From: an uncultured Butyrivibrio sp.
GTDB taxonomy: Bacteria > Bacillota > Clostridia > Lachnospirales > Lachnospiraceae
DNA length: 64,000 bases
Assembly (NCBI GenBank): GCA_947167765.1
Contig: CAMVJI010000001.1
Span: 52,795-116,794, forward strand
Reading direction: 5' to 3'
The position numbers were made by a program, and so were the translations under genes. Below, piece by piece: positions 46,585 through 56,078 of this stretch. The notes under the pieces were generated by a model. That model worked only from the letters and a program-made list of their open reading frames with translations. It had not been told where the DNA came from and did not search any database. Numbering within the stretch: the first letter of the stretch is position 1; every line of letters starts with the position of its first letter.

Positions 46585-47982
46585 ATGTCAAATAGAGACG
46601 ACGAGTATTACGAGAGGGATGAAAGACGTTCACCCCGCAGACGTGACGACAGATACGACGATAGATACGATGACAGATATGAGGACGACTACGACTACGA
46701 CGACAGAGAGTCAAGGCGTCCTGCAAGAAGAGATGGCGCAAGAAGTGCTTCTGGTGCATCTCACAGCGCATCCAGAAATGGTGCCAGCCACAGCTCTTCC
46801 AGAAATGGAGCAGGTCACAGCTCATCAAGGAGCAGCCAGGGCTCAAGAAGCTCACAGGGACGCAGCTCTTCAAGAAGTTCTCAGGGTCGTTCATCACGCG
46901 GTGGCAATGGCCACGGAGGAAATGGCGGCAAGAAAAAGAGCAGCACCAAGGCTATAGTTTTACTGGTTGCTGAGGTACTTGTAGCCTGCATTCTTGTTTA
47001 TGTAGCTTACACTCTTTTCTTTAAGGTAGACGTAACCAAGGTTGGTAAGGTTAACCTCAACGAGGAGGAGATTACCAAGTCCATCAGCGAGACAGTTGCC
47101 AACAACCAGGAGATGTCAGGCTATACCAACATTGCTCTTTTCGGTGTTGACGCCCGTGACGAGCAGCTCACCAAGAACACAAGATCAGATACGATTATGA
47201 TCGCATCTATCAACAACGCTACTGGTGATATCAAGCTCTGCTCAGTATATCGTGACACATACCTTAACCTTTCTAATGACACTTACACCAAGTGTAACGC
47301 AGCATATGCTCAGGGTGGTCCTCTTCAGGCTATCTCAATGCTGAACATGAACCTTGATATGGATATCCAGGACTTCGTTACAATTGGTTTCAGAGGACTT
47401 ACAGACGTAGTTGATGCTCTTGGCGGCGTTACAATAGACGTTACAGATGCTGAGATCTCTCACCTTAACAACTACCAGGCTACAATGGCTCAGGAACTCA
47501 AGCTCAACTATACTCCTGTAAACAGCGCTGGTGTGCAGACACTGAACGGCCTTCAGGCTACTGCTTACTGCCGTATCAGATACACAGCTGGTGATGACTT
47601 CAAGCGTGCTGAGAGACAGAGAACAGTTCTTATGGCCTGCATGGAGAAGGCACAGGGCATGAGCTATTCACAGCTTGAGACAGTTGCCAACAAGGCATTC
47701 GGAGAGACTTACACATCCTTCGACCTTGACGAGATCCTTGCTCTTCTTAAGAATATCACTAACTACAAGATTGTAGACAACAACGGCTTCCCATACGAGG
47801 AGATGCGTGCAACAGGCACTATGGGTAAGGCAGGTAGCTGCGTACTTCCTAAGGATCTTCAGAGCAATGTTAAGTGGCTCCATCAGTTCCTGTTTGATGA
47901 CTCTGCTTACGAGGTTTCACCTGACGTTCAGAAGTATTCTGAGAAGATCGCTGCAGATGTTAGCAAGTACATTGGAGGCTGA
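46585..47982 (+). CDS. LytR-CpsA-Psr (LCP) family protein with D/R/Y-rich cytoplasmic tail
   Basis: ALFGVDARDEQLTKNTRSDTIMIASINN, CSVYRDTYLN, GLTDVVDALGGVTIDV, YCRIRYTAGDDFKRAERQRTVL. Confidence 0.94.
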   Translation: MSNRDDEYYERDERRSPRRRDDRYDDRYDDRYEDDYDYDDRESRRPARRDGARSASGASHSASRNGASHSSSRNGAGHSSSRSSQGSRSSQGRSSSRSSQGRSSRGGNGHGGNGGKKKSSTKAIVLLVAEVLVACILVYVAYTLFFKVDVTKVGKVNLNEEEITKSISETVANNQEMSGYTNIALFGVDARDEQLTKNTRSDTIMIASINNATGDIKLCSVYRDTYLNLSNDTYTKCNAAYAQGGPLQAISMLNMNLDMDIQDFVTIGFRGLTDVVDALGGVTIDVTDAEISHLNNYQATMAQELKLNYTPVNSAGVQTLNGLQATAYCRIRYTAGDDFKRAERQRTVLMACMEKAQGMSYSQLETVANKAFGETYTSFDLDEILALLKNITNYKIVDNNGFPYEEMRATGTMGKAGSCVLPKDLQSNVKWLHQFLFDDSAYEVSPDVQKYSEKIAADVSKYIGG

Positions 47983-48027
47983 TCATAGATCTTTGTCCAT
48001 GGTCACCATAATATAAAGGTTTTCTAT

Positions 48028-48061
48028 CAGGGCTGGGCTTTGTTGAGCCTGGCCCTGTTTT
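48028..48061 (+). terminator. Intrinsic terminator after the LCP gene
   Basis: CAGGGCTGGGCT-TTGTTG-AGCCTGGCCCTG then TTTT. Confidence 0.75.
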
Positions 48062-48075
48062 ACAAAGGTAACAAA

Positions 48076-49017
48076 ATGAGTACAGTAGATGTCATTATTC
48101 CGACCTACAAACCGGATATATCTCTTTTCCGCCTGATCGATGATCTGGAGAGGCAGGCACTTCGTCCATCCAGCATTATCATCATGAATACCGAGGAGCG
48201 CTTCTACCAGGAGCTCCTTGATAAGTCTTCGGAGAATCCACAGGACAAATACGACAACATAATAGTAAGGCACGTGGAGAAAAGAGATTTCGACCACGGA
48301 AACACCAGAAACCAGGGCGTAAGCTTATCTAAAGCGGACTTCTTTTTGATGATGACCCAGGATGCTTTTCCAAGGGACAAGATGCTGATTAGTAGCCTTT
48401 CTAAGGCCCTTGAAGATCCGCAGGTTGCTGCAGCCTACGGCCGTCAGTATCCAAAGACAGACTGTAACCTGGCTGAGAGGTACGCAAGAAAATTCAACTA
48501 TCCTAATGAGCCCATGAGGAAGACGCAAGGCGACGTAGAGAGGCTGGGGATCAAGACCTACTTCTGCTCCAATGTGTGTGCCATGTACAGGCGCGATGTT
48601 TTTGACAGGCTTGGAGGCTTTACCAAAAAGACCATCTTTAACGAGGATATGGTGTACGCAGGGAGCGCCTGCCAGAAGGGATACGCCATCTGCTATGTTC
48701 CGGAGGCTGGTGTTATCCACTCTCACAACTACACCTACATGCAGCAGTTCCACAGAAACTTTGATCTTGGAGTTTCACAGACTGAGCACCCTGAGATTTT
48801 TGGCTCCCTTAAGTCTGAGACTGAAGGCAAGAAGATGGTAAAAGAGACCATAGAGCATTTCAGACGCATAGGAAAGGGGTATCTCATCCCAGATTATGTG
48901 ATCATGTGCGGTTTCAGGTTTCTTGGTTACAAGCTTGGAAGGAACTATAGAAAACTTCCTAAGTGGCTGGTTAAGGCCTTTGCTTCCAATAAGGAGTATT
49001 TTACAAAATGGAAATAG
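48076..49017 (+). CDS. GT2-family glycosyltransferase
   Basis: STVDVIIPTYKPDISLFRLIDDLERQ, DFDHGNTRNQGVSLSKADFFLMMTQDA. Confidence 0.92.
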   Translation: MSTVDVIIPTYKPDISLFRLIDDLERQALRPSSIIIMNTEERFYQELLDKSSENPQDKYDNIIVRHVEKRDFDHGNTRNQGVSLSKADFFLMMTQDAFPRDKMLISSLSKALEDPQVAAAYGRQYPKTDCNLAERYARKFNYPNEPMRKTQGDVERLGIKTYFCSNVCAMYRRDVFDRLGGFTKKTIFNEDMVYAGSACQKGYAICYVPEAGVIHSHNYTYMQQFHRNFDLGVSQTEHPEIFGSLKSETEGKKMVKETIEHFRRIGKGYLIPDYVIMCGFRFLGYKLGRNYRKLPKWLVKAFASNKEYFTKWK

Positions 49018-49661
49018 ATTTAGCGGGATTTGATATTAAGATATCCGACGATATTAACACCTGGGAGGAAGTTAACCTCCTTTACAACTCTGCTCTTAAG
49101 CAGATCCAGACCAAGATAGAGATCCTTAACGAGGAGTTTCAGGAGGTTCACAGATATAATCCCATAGAGCACGTTAAGGCAAGGGTCAAGGCTCCTGAGA
49201 GCATCGTAAAAAAGCTCAAGAGAAACGGCTATGAGTCCACCATCGAGAACATGGTGCGCTACGTCAACGACATAGCTGGTATTCGTATCATATGCTCTTT
49301 TACATCGGATATTTACAGGATCGCTGAGATGATCAGCAACCAGAAGGACATTCAGGTCCTGACAGTTAAGGATTACATCATGAATCCCAAGGCAAGCGGC
49401 TATCGCAGCTATCACATGATAGTGTCTCTGCCTGTGTATCTGTCTGACCGTATCGTTAATGTCAAGGTGGAAATTCAGATAAGGACTGTTGCCATGGATT
49501 TCTGGGCTTCTCTTGAGCACAAGATCCAGTACAAATTTGAGGGTAAGGCTCCGCAGCATATCAATGCAGAGCTCCACGAGTGTGCCACCATGGTTTCAAA
49601 CCTTGATGAGAAGATGCTGCAGCTCAATGATGAGATTTTGGCGGTGGAAGCTGAAAAATGA
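49008..49661 (+). CDS. Small alarmone synthetase / GTP pyrophosphokinase (RelQ-like)
   Basis: EHVKARVKAPESIVKKLKRNGYE, DIAGIRIICSFTSDIYRIAEMI, GYRSYHMIVSLPVYL, VEIQIRTVAMDFWASLEHKIQYK. Confidence 0.93.
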   Translation: MEIDLAGFDIKISDDINTWEEVNLLYNSALKQIQTKIEILNEEFQEVHRYNPIEHVKARVKAPESIVKKLKRNGYESTIENMVRYVNDIAGIRIICSFTSDIYRIAEMISNQKDIQVLTVKDYIMNPKASGYRSYHMIVSLPVYLSDRIVNVKVEIQIRTVAMDFWASLEHKIQYKFEGKAPQHINAELHECATMVSNLDEKMLQLNDEILAVEAEK

Positions 49662-49714
49662 GGCTACAGCGCGAAGCACTCCGCTGCTGAGCGCGTGAGA
49701 AAATGATTCAGATG

Positions 49715-49812
49715 TTTGCCGGACCTTGCCGAAGGCACTTTATTGTCCGGCAAATCATTAATGAGCGAAGCTCATTAATGAGGAGTGGCCAGACACGTTT
49801 CCGTGCCCGGCC
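49715..49812. repeat. Three consecutive hairpins
   Basis: TTTGCCGGAC...GTCCGGCAAA; TCATTAATGAGC-GAA-GCTCATTAATGA; GGCCAGACACG-TTTC-CGTGCCCGGCC. Confidence 0.8.
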
Positions 49813-50053
49813 TATTATGAAAAAATCTATCTTTCTAATTAGCTAGCCATATTGCCTGCGGCTATGGTATTAATATACAAGGCAATTATGAACAAATTAT
49901 GAACGACCAGTGAACAAATGGTGAAAGTGTCCAATAAAAACCTTTGAAGCAATATAAACTTGTCTAATTTGCATAATAAATGATAAGCTAGACTAGATGT
50001 AAAATATGGCGAAGAGCTCTTTTGCCCATCGCCAATGTTGGGGAGGAATTACC

Positions 50054-50551
50054 ATGGAAAACTTTATGGACAAATTAGCTGAGAAAATTGGCACCCGCGA
50101 TATTATTAAGGCCAATGCTCAGGCAGAAGCCATGGAAGCTGAGAGGACCAGGCAGGAAGCTGAGCAGTACAAAATCCAGCTTGAGGAATTAAAGGCCGGG
50201 GAAACAGAACATAAGAAAGCCATCGACGATATGGGCAAGACTCTTGAGGAGTTAACTAAGAGGATGGATGACTCCGATACAAAGGTCCATGACGTTGGCG
50301 TTCAGGTATACAGAAACGTTCAGGCCATTGTTGAAAAGGGCCAGGACAAGGAATTTGAGGAGCTTGAGAGCCTCAAAAAGAAACTGGATAAAAACGAAGA
50401 GGAATTCAAGGAGCTTTCAAACAAGCTTGAGTCAATTTTGGTTGGCGTCGACACTGGAAGCAGCGGCGTTAAGCCTCTTCTTGTTATTACTATGCTCATT
50501 GCAGCAGCTGATCTTGTGATCAATATTCTTAGGATTTTAGGTATTATTTGA
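50054..50551 (+). CDS. Coiled-coil protein with C-terminal TM helix
   Basis: Heptad-like charged region and LLVITMLIAAADLVINILRILGII; start after GGGGAGG. Confidence 0.65.
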   Translation: MENFMDKLAEKIGTRDIIKANAQAEAMEAERTRQEAEQYKIQLEELKAGETEHKKAIDDMGKTLEELTKRMDDSDTKVHDVGVQVYRNVQAIVEKGQDKEFEELESLKKKLDKNEEEFKELSNKLESILVGVDTGSSGVKPLLVITMLIAAADLVINILRILGII

Positions 50552-50553
50552 TA

Positions 50554-52149
50554 ATGAATTTAGCTCGTACAGTTTTTAGAAGAAAGATCAAGATATGGTT
50601 TCTTCACTCTGCACTTATCGTCATCACAGCCTGGATACTGTTTATGCCAAGCTTTGTGAAGTACGAAAAGGGTGGGGACAATATCTTTTCCGTTAAACTT
50701 AATAACCAGGTGGTTGGAACAGCCGGAACTAAAGAGGAAGCATATAAGGCCTTAAGGGAAGCAAGGCGTTCAATTTCAAGGGGCAATGACGAACTGGTCT
50801 TGTCCCGCGCTGACCTCTCTGTTGAGGGAAACAATGTTCTCTTTGGAGAGATTGACTCCGTATCCCGCATGGCCAGCAACATGGCAGCGGTTTTAAAGAA
50901 CAGCGAAAAGAGTACTCTAAACCGCGCATATTCCATCAAGATCAACGAGTTTTCCATCAATCTTGGAAGTACTGCTGATGTTATGGAGCTTTTATCTACA
51001 GCTCTTTATAACTATGACACTCAGCGCCTTTATAACGTTGATCTGGTCCTTGATACTGAGAGAGAGGTTAACGTGCTGACTCCTCAGGTCCAGAGCAAGG
51101 AAGAGGTGAAAAAAGAGGAAGAAAAGGCCGAGAGTAGCACCAGCATGCCACAGGCAGGTTTTGTTGCTGAGCTTACTCAGATCGTCAACGACGCCAAGCC
51201 AATTGCTTACGACAGGGACTTTTCTGATTATGTGCTTGGCCTTCAGACCATGGACTTTGCAGATAAGGTGGAGATTGTTGAGTGCTATCTTCCGGACAGC
51301 GAGATCTCAGATCTTTCTACCGCCATCGATGATGTGACCAAGGATAAAGAGACTAACCAGATCTACGAGGTACAGTCAGGAGATACATTGGGACTTATCG
51401 CCCAGAAGTTTGACCTTACTGTTGATGACCTGGTTGCCATGAACGAGTCACTTGAAAACGAGAACACCACCATAAGAGTTCAGGATAACCTGATCGTTAC
51501 TGTTCCTGAGCCTGAGCTTTCTGTGGTTTATCAGGTACAGGAGTACTACGAAGAGGACTACGAGGCAGAGGTACAGTACGTGCCCAACGATTCCTGGTAC
51601 ACCACCCAGAGTAAGGTCATCCAGGAGCCATCAGCAGGACACCGCAAGGTTGTAGCTCTTGTCACTTATACAGATAACAGCGAGGACAGCAGGGAGATCG
51701 TCAAGGAAGAGATCACCTACATGGCTGTTCCCAAGATCGTTGAGAGAGGAACCATTGTTCCACCTACATATATCAAGCCTATTTCCGGCGGAAGACTTAC
51801 TTCCGGATTTGGAAAAAGAAGTCGTCCCACCAGAGGCGCCAGCACCTACCATAAGGGTGTTGACTGGTCTACACCAGTTGGAACCTCAGTTGTGGCATCT
51901 TCTTCCGGAACTGTAACAAGAGCCGGATGGGGAAGCGGATACGGATACTGTGTATACATAAGGCACCCAGACGGCAGGGAGACCAGGTATGGACATCTGT
52001 CCAAGGTACTTGTCCGCGTTGGACAGTCTGTATCCCAGGGACAGAGGATTGCTCTTTCAGGAAATACTGGTGTGTCCACAGGACCTCACCTTCATTTTGA
52101 AATCCTTATAAACGGATCTCAGGTAAATCCGCTTAATTACTTGAACTAA
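50554..52149 (+). CDS. M23-family peptidase with LysM and G5-like domains
   Basis: YEVQSGDTLGLIAQKFDLTVDDLVAMN (LysM); G5-like stretch; YHKGVDWSTPVGTSVVASSSGTVTRAG...GPHLHFEI. Confidence 0.95.
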   Translation: MNLARTVFRRKIKIWFLHSALIVITAWILFMPSFVKYEKGGDNIFSVKLNNQVVGTAGTKEEAYKALREARRSISRGNDELVLSRADLSVEGNNVLFGEIDSVSRMASNMAAVLKNSEKSTLNRAYSIKINEFSINLGSTADVMELLSTALYNYDTQRLYNVDLVLDTEREVNVLTPQVQSKEEVKKEEEKAESSTSMPQAGFVAELTQIVNDAKPIAYDRDFSDYVLGLQTMDFADKVEIVECYLPDSEISDLSTAIDDVTKDKETNQIYEVQSGDTLGLIAQKFDLTVDDLVAMNESLENENTTIRVQDNLIVTVPEPELSVVYQVQEYYEEDYEAEVQYVPNDSWYTTQSKVIQEPSAGHRKVVALVTYTDNSEDSREIVKEEITYMAVPKIVERGTIVPPTYIKPISGGRLTSGFGKRSRPTRGASTYHKGVDWSTPVGTSVVASSSGTVTRAGWGSGYGYCVYIRHPDGRETRYGHLSKVLVRVGQSVSQGQRIALSGNTGVSTGPHLHFEILINGSQVNPLNYLN

Positions 52150-52233
52150 CAAGGGTTTTGGGTATCGGTTTTACAAATATCTTTTCTTGTGGTATAACAT
52201 ATACTTGTTCAAGAATGCAAAAGAGAGATTTAT

Positions 52234-53523
52234 ATGGAAAAATATATAATTAAAGGCGGAAATCCGCTTGTAGGCGAGGTTGAGATTGGCGGCGCCAAAA
52301 ATGCCGCCCTTGCAATTTTAGCCGCAGCCACAATGACGGATGAGACTGTCGTTATCGACAACATGCCAGACGCTTCAGATACCAATGCAATGCTTCAGGC
52401 TATCGAGAGCATCGGCGCTCACGTTGAGAGAACCAGCAGACATTCTGTTAAGATCAACGCCTCACAGATCCGCAGTTATACAATTGAAAATGATTATATC
52501 AAGAAAATCAGAGCAGGCTACTACCTGCTTGGAGCACTTCTTGGCAAGTATAAGAGCGCAGGTGTTGCCCTTCCTGGAGGATGCCACATCGGCCTTCGTC
52601 CTATCGACCAGCATATCAAGGGCTTTACTGCACTTGGCGCTAAGGTTTCTATTCAGGGCATCATCTATGCAGAGGCTGAGCACCTTGTAGGAAGCCATAT
52701 CTACCTGGACGTTGTCAGCGTAGGAGCTACCATCAATATCATGATGGCTGCTGCAATGGCAGAGGGTAAGACTATCATCGAGAACGCAGCAAAAGAGCCC
52801 CACGTAGTTGATATTGCCAACTTCCTTAACAGTATGGGAGCCAACATCAAAGGCGCAGGTACTGATGTTATCCGTATCAGAGGTGTTGAGAAGCTCCATG
52901 GAACAGAGTACACCATCATCCCTGACCAGATCGAGGCTGGCACATTTATGCTGGCTGCAGCTGCAACCATGGGTGATGTTACAGTTAAAAATGTTATTCC
53001 CAAGCACCTTGAGTCCATAAGTGCCAAGCTTGTGGAGATGGGATGTCAGATTCATGAGTCTGATGATGAAGTCAGAGTTGTGGCAACCAAGAGACTTCAG
53101 AATACCCACGTCAAGACACTGCCATATCCTGGATATCCAACAGATATGCAGCCACAGATCACAGTGGCCCTTGGTCTTGCCAGTGGTATCAGTATTGTAA
53201 CAGAGAGTATTTTTGAGAGCAGATTTAAATATGTGGATGAGCTCACCAGAATGGGAGCCAACATCAAGGTAGAAGGCAGCACCGCCATCATCGAAGGCGT
53301 TGAGCGCTACACAGGAGCCACAGTTTCAGCCCCTGACCTCAGAGCAGGCGCAGCCCTTGTAATTGCAGCTCTCACCGCAGAAGGCTATTCTACCGTAGAA
53401 GATATCAAGTACATCCTCCGTGGATATGAGGACTTCGACGTTAAGCTCCGTGAGCTTGGCGCCCAGATCGAAATGGTGGATGACGACAAAGACATACAGA
53501 AATTCAAATTAAAACACGCCTGA
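52234..53523 (+). CDS. murA: UDP-N-acetylglucosamine 1-carboxyvinyltransferase
   Basis: GGNPLVGEVEIGGAKNAALAILAA, GGCHIGLRPIDQHIKGFTALGA, PYPGYPTDMQPQ. Confidence 0.96.
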   Translation: MEKYIIKGGNPLVGEVEIGGAKNAALAILAAATMTDETVVIDNMPDASDTNAMLQAIESIGAHVERTSRHSVKINASQIRSYTIENDYIKKIRAGYYLLGALLGKYKSAGVALPGGCHIGLRPIDQHIKGFTALGAKVSIQGIIYAEAEHLVGSHIYLDVVSVGATINIMMAAAMAEGKTIIENAAKEPHVVDIANFLNSMGANIKGAGTDVIRIRGVEKLHGTEYTIIPDQIEAGTFMLAAAATMGDVTVKNVIPKHLESISAKLVEMGCQIHESDDEVRVVATKRLQNTHVKTLPYPGYPTDMQPQITVALGLASGISIVTESIFESRFKYVDELTRMGANIKVEGSTAIIEGVERYTGATVSAPDLRAGAALVIAALTAEGYSTVEDIKYILRGYEDFDVKLRELGAQIEMVDDDKDIQKFKLKHA

Positions 53524-53546
53524 GCGATGCTCAAGCGTGTTTTTTC
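53513..53546 (+). terminator. murA terminator overlapping the stop codon
   Basis: ACACGCCTGAGC-GAT-GCTCAAGCGTGT then TTTTT. Confidence 0.85.
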
Positions 53547-53677
53547 ATGACACAGTGACGGTTCTGCTGACAAGACACGGGGACGCAAGACACGGGGACG
53601 GTTCTCTTGACTCATTGTATGCAATAAGTCAAGAGAACCGTCCCCGTGTCTTGTCAGCAGAACCGTCGCTGTGTCAT
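53547..53677. repeat. Long REP/BIME-like palindrome of GACACGGGGACGGTTCT type
   Basis: Left arm ATGACACAGTGACGGTTCTGCTGACAAGACACGGGGACG(CAAGACACGGGGACG)GTTCTCTTGACT, right arm near-perfect reverse complement. Confidence 0.9.
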
Positions 53678-54763
53678 TTAAATGATCTCCTGGATGTAGA
53701 CTCCAGGGCACTTGCTAAGATCTATGTAGTCGTTGTCCACCTTGATGGTGGGCTTGCTCAGGGCGTTACTGTTTATGAAGATGATCTCGCCGATTTCGCC
53801 GGTGTTAAGGCGGACTGTGTTGCGAAGATATGTGTTTACGATGTTGTGAAGGAAAGCCAGAATCATCTCAGGGTCGTAGCGCTGGAAACCCTCGTCCTCA
53901 AACATAGATATTGCAATGAATGGACATAAGGGACCGCGGTAGTATCTGGCACTTGTCATGGCGTCGTATACATCTGCGATGGCTACGGCCTTGGCAAATT
54001 TATCGATCTGAGGACCTCTGAGTTTGAGAGGATATCCTGTTCCGTCGCATCTTTCGTGGTGCATGAGAGCGGCATTTTTTACGTGGGAGCTTATATTTAG
54101 TTCCCTCATGGCATCATAGCCCTTCTGGGGATGAGTTTTTATAACTGCGTATTCTTCATCGTTAAGAGGGCCTGGCTTGGTTATGATGGAACCTGGGATC
54201 AGGAGTTTACCTATGTCGTGGAAAAGACCTGCCTGAGTGGCAAGCTCTATCTCAGAAGGATCCCACCTGAGCCACTGGGCAAGGATATTGGTAATGAGAG
54301 CCACGTTAATACAGTGAGTGTAGGTGGCATCATCATAAAGCCTTAGGTTATGGAGCATGTCAAAAATATTGGAAGCAGTTCTTCCCTGACCGAGAAGCGA
54401 ATAGATAGGGGTCATCATTTCATCGATATCAAGCTCCTTGTTACCGTGAATGAGGTCCTGGATGGTGTGCTCATATCTGCTGGCACAGGCTTCGAAGTCT
54501 GCCTTGAACTCCTTGAAATCCTCTGACTGCTTAAGACGCTCAGAATAAGTAAGCCCTGTGTCGACAGGACTACTGCTTGCTGCGCTCTCCACAGGTGTAT
54601 CCTCGATGAGAACATCGATGACTGAGTAAAAAGCGAGTCTTGCGATATCTTTTTCGTTAAGAACACAGCCCTTGTCTAAAAGGCGCAGGTTGGAATCTGC
54701 GGAAAAGACATCGTTAGCCAGTTTCATGCCTGGCAGAAGTTTTTTAGTAAGCACCCTCTTCAT
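53678..54763 (-). CDS. HD-GYP domain phosphodiesterase
   Basis: HDIGKLLIPGSIITKPGPLNDEEY, HHERCDGTGYPLKLRG, IADVYDAMTSARYY. Confidence 0.93.
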   Translation of the reverse strand: MKRVLTKKLLPGMKLANDVFSADSNLRLLDKGCVLNEKDIARLAFYSVIDVLIEDTPVESAASSSPVDTGLTYSERLKQSEDFKEFKADFEACASRYEHTIQDLIHGNKELDIDEMMTPIYSLLGQGRTASNIFDMLHNLRLYDDATYTHCINVALITNILAQWLRWDPSEIELATQAGLFHDIGKLLIPGSIITKPGPLNDEEYAVIKTHPQKGYDAMRELNISSHVKNAALMHHERCDGTGYPLKLRGPQIDKFAKAVAIADVYDAMTSARYYRGPLCPFIAISMFEDEGFQRYDPEMILAFLHNIVNTYLRNTVRLNTGEIGEIIFINSNALSKPTIKVDNDYIDLSKCPGVYIQEII

Positions 54764-54831
54764 GTAAGCAACCCCTCATAGTTACTGATATTTCAATTAT
54801 AAATATGCATAAAATAGATGTCAAACTATAC

Positions 54832-54857
54832 TTGACACAGAGCCCGTCTGGTTATAA
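54832..54857 (+). promoter_or_regulatory. Promoter candidate for the FMN riboswitch transcript
   Basis: TTGACA with TATAAC/TAACAT 15-17 bp downstream. Confidence 0.6.
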
Positions 54858-54875
54858 CATGATTGCATAAAATAA

Positions 54876-54991
54876 ATTCTTCGGGGCAGGGTTAGATTCC
54901 CAACCGGCGGTAGAGTCCGCGACCCGCTTTATTCAAGGCGGCTGATCTGGTGAGATTCCAGAACCGACAGTATAGTCTGGATGAGAGAAGG
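54876..54991 (+). ncRNA. FMN riboswitch (RFN element)
   Basis: TTCTTCGGGGCAGGGT...ATTCCCAACCGGCGGTAGAGTCCGCGA...GGTGAGATTCCAGAACCGACAGTATAGTCTGGATGAGAGAAGG. Confidence 0.97.
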
Positions 54992-55092
54992 AGTGCAGAG
55001 CAGCAGGTGAGTTTTTTTCGAGCCGCTGCGAGCCTGTCATTTTCACTTAACGAGGTTCTTTCGAGTTTAGTGAAGAATGACTACATTGTGAG

Positions 55093-55120
55093 CCCCAAGT
55101 CTTTGACTTGAGGTTTTTTT
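55093..55120 (+). terminator. Riboswitch-associated terminator
   Basis: CCCCAAGTC-TTT-GACTTGAGG then TTTTTTT. Confidence 0.8.
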
Positions 55121-55178
55121 ATGCATTTTTTGCGCAAACTACTTATCACATTTTTCCCCCGATGGGAAAGAAGGAGAC

Positions 55179-55958
55179 ATGAACAATCTACAAAAGACAC
55201 TAGAAACAATCGCAAGCAGTACCTACCACTTTGTGGCCCTTATCCTGCTCATAGTCATTGCATTTGTCATTGGCTATGTGGCTGAGGCAATCGCCAGAAA
55301 GAAAGAGATCAGGGAAACCGGAACATCTGAGCCTATGTTCAGCACAAGGAAGATTGCCATCATCGGCGTATTCTCAGCAATCGCATTTGTACTTATGCTG
55401 TTTGAGTTCCCGCTTCCATTTGCACCATCTTTTTACAAGTTTGATTTCAGCGATATGCCAGCCCTTATCGGTGGTTTCGCTGCAGGCCCAATGGTGGGCG
55501 TTATGATCGAGTTCATCAAGGTGACTCTTAACATCCTTATCCAGGGACCTACTCCAGGATTTGTTGGCGAAATTGCTAACTTCGTTGTTGGCGCAGCCTT
55601 CATCATTCCTGCAACAGTCATCTACAGATTTAAAAAGAGCAGAAAGTCAGCTCTTATCAGCTGCCTTGTAGGAACAGCCTGCATCATGATCGTTGGATCA
55701 ACCTTAAATGCATTCTTCCTGCTTCCTGCATATGCAATAGCATACGGTGTAGACATTGATTTCTTCGTTGCAGCTGGAGCAGAGATCAATCCAGCTATCA
55801 GCAATATATTCACCTTCTGCGCACTTGCAGTTGCACCATTTAACCTCCTTAAGGGAGTGGCAGACAGCGCACTTACATTCCTTGTTTACAAGCAGCTCAG
55901 CCCAATCCTCAAGGGCGGCGTAAGCAGCGTCCGCAAGGCAGCAGTATCAGAGCAGTAA
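55179..55958 (+). CDS. ribU: Riboflavin ECF transporter S component
   Basis: KIAIIGVFSAIAFVLMLFEFPLPFAPSFYKFDFSDMPALIGGFAAGPMVGVMIEFIKVTLN; downstream of the FMN riboswitch. Confidence 0.93.
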   Translation: MNNLQKTLETIASSTYHFVALILLIVIAFVIGYVAEAIARKKEIRETGTSEPMFSTRKIAIIGVFSAIAFVLMLFEFPLPFAPSFYKFDFSDMPALIGGFAAGPMVGVMIEFIKVTLNILIQGPTPGFVGEIANFVVGAAFIIPATVIYRFKKSRKSALISCLVGTACIMIVGSTLNAFFLLPAYAIAYGVDIDFFVAAGAEINPAISNIFTFCALAVAPFNLLKGVADSALTFLVYKQLSPILKGGVSSVRKAAVSEQ

Positions 55959-56001
55959 GATTCTTATGAAGTTTGCCTGATTGGGTGAAAAACTTAATAT
56001 G

Positions 56002-56078
56002 AAAAAAGAGGTACCATAAAACTCGCAAAAAACCGATAATTCACATTGGTAATAGCGTAAATTATGGTACCTCTTTTT
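56002..56078 (+). terminator. Long hairpin terminator after ribU
   Basis: AAAAAGAGGTACCATAA / TTATGGTACCTCTTTTT, 17 bp perfect, with internal ACCGAT/ATTGGT. Confidence 0.7.

Noticed and set aside
53385-53929. ORFs reading through the palindrome (RHGDGSLD...ENRPRVL peptides on both strands)
   Set aside because: They are translations of the GACACGGGGACGGTTCT repeat joined to murA or HD-GYP antisense sequence, not genes
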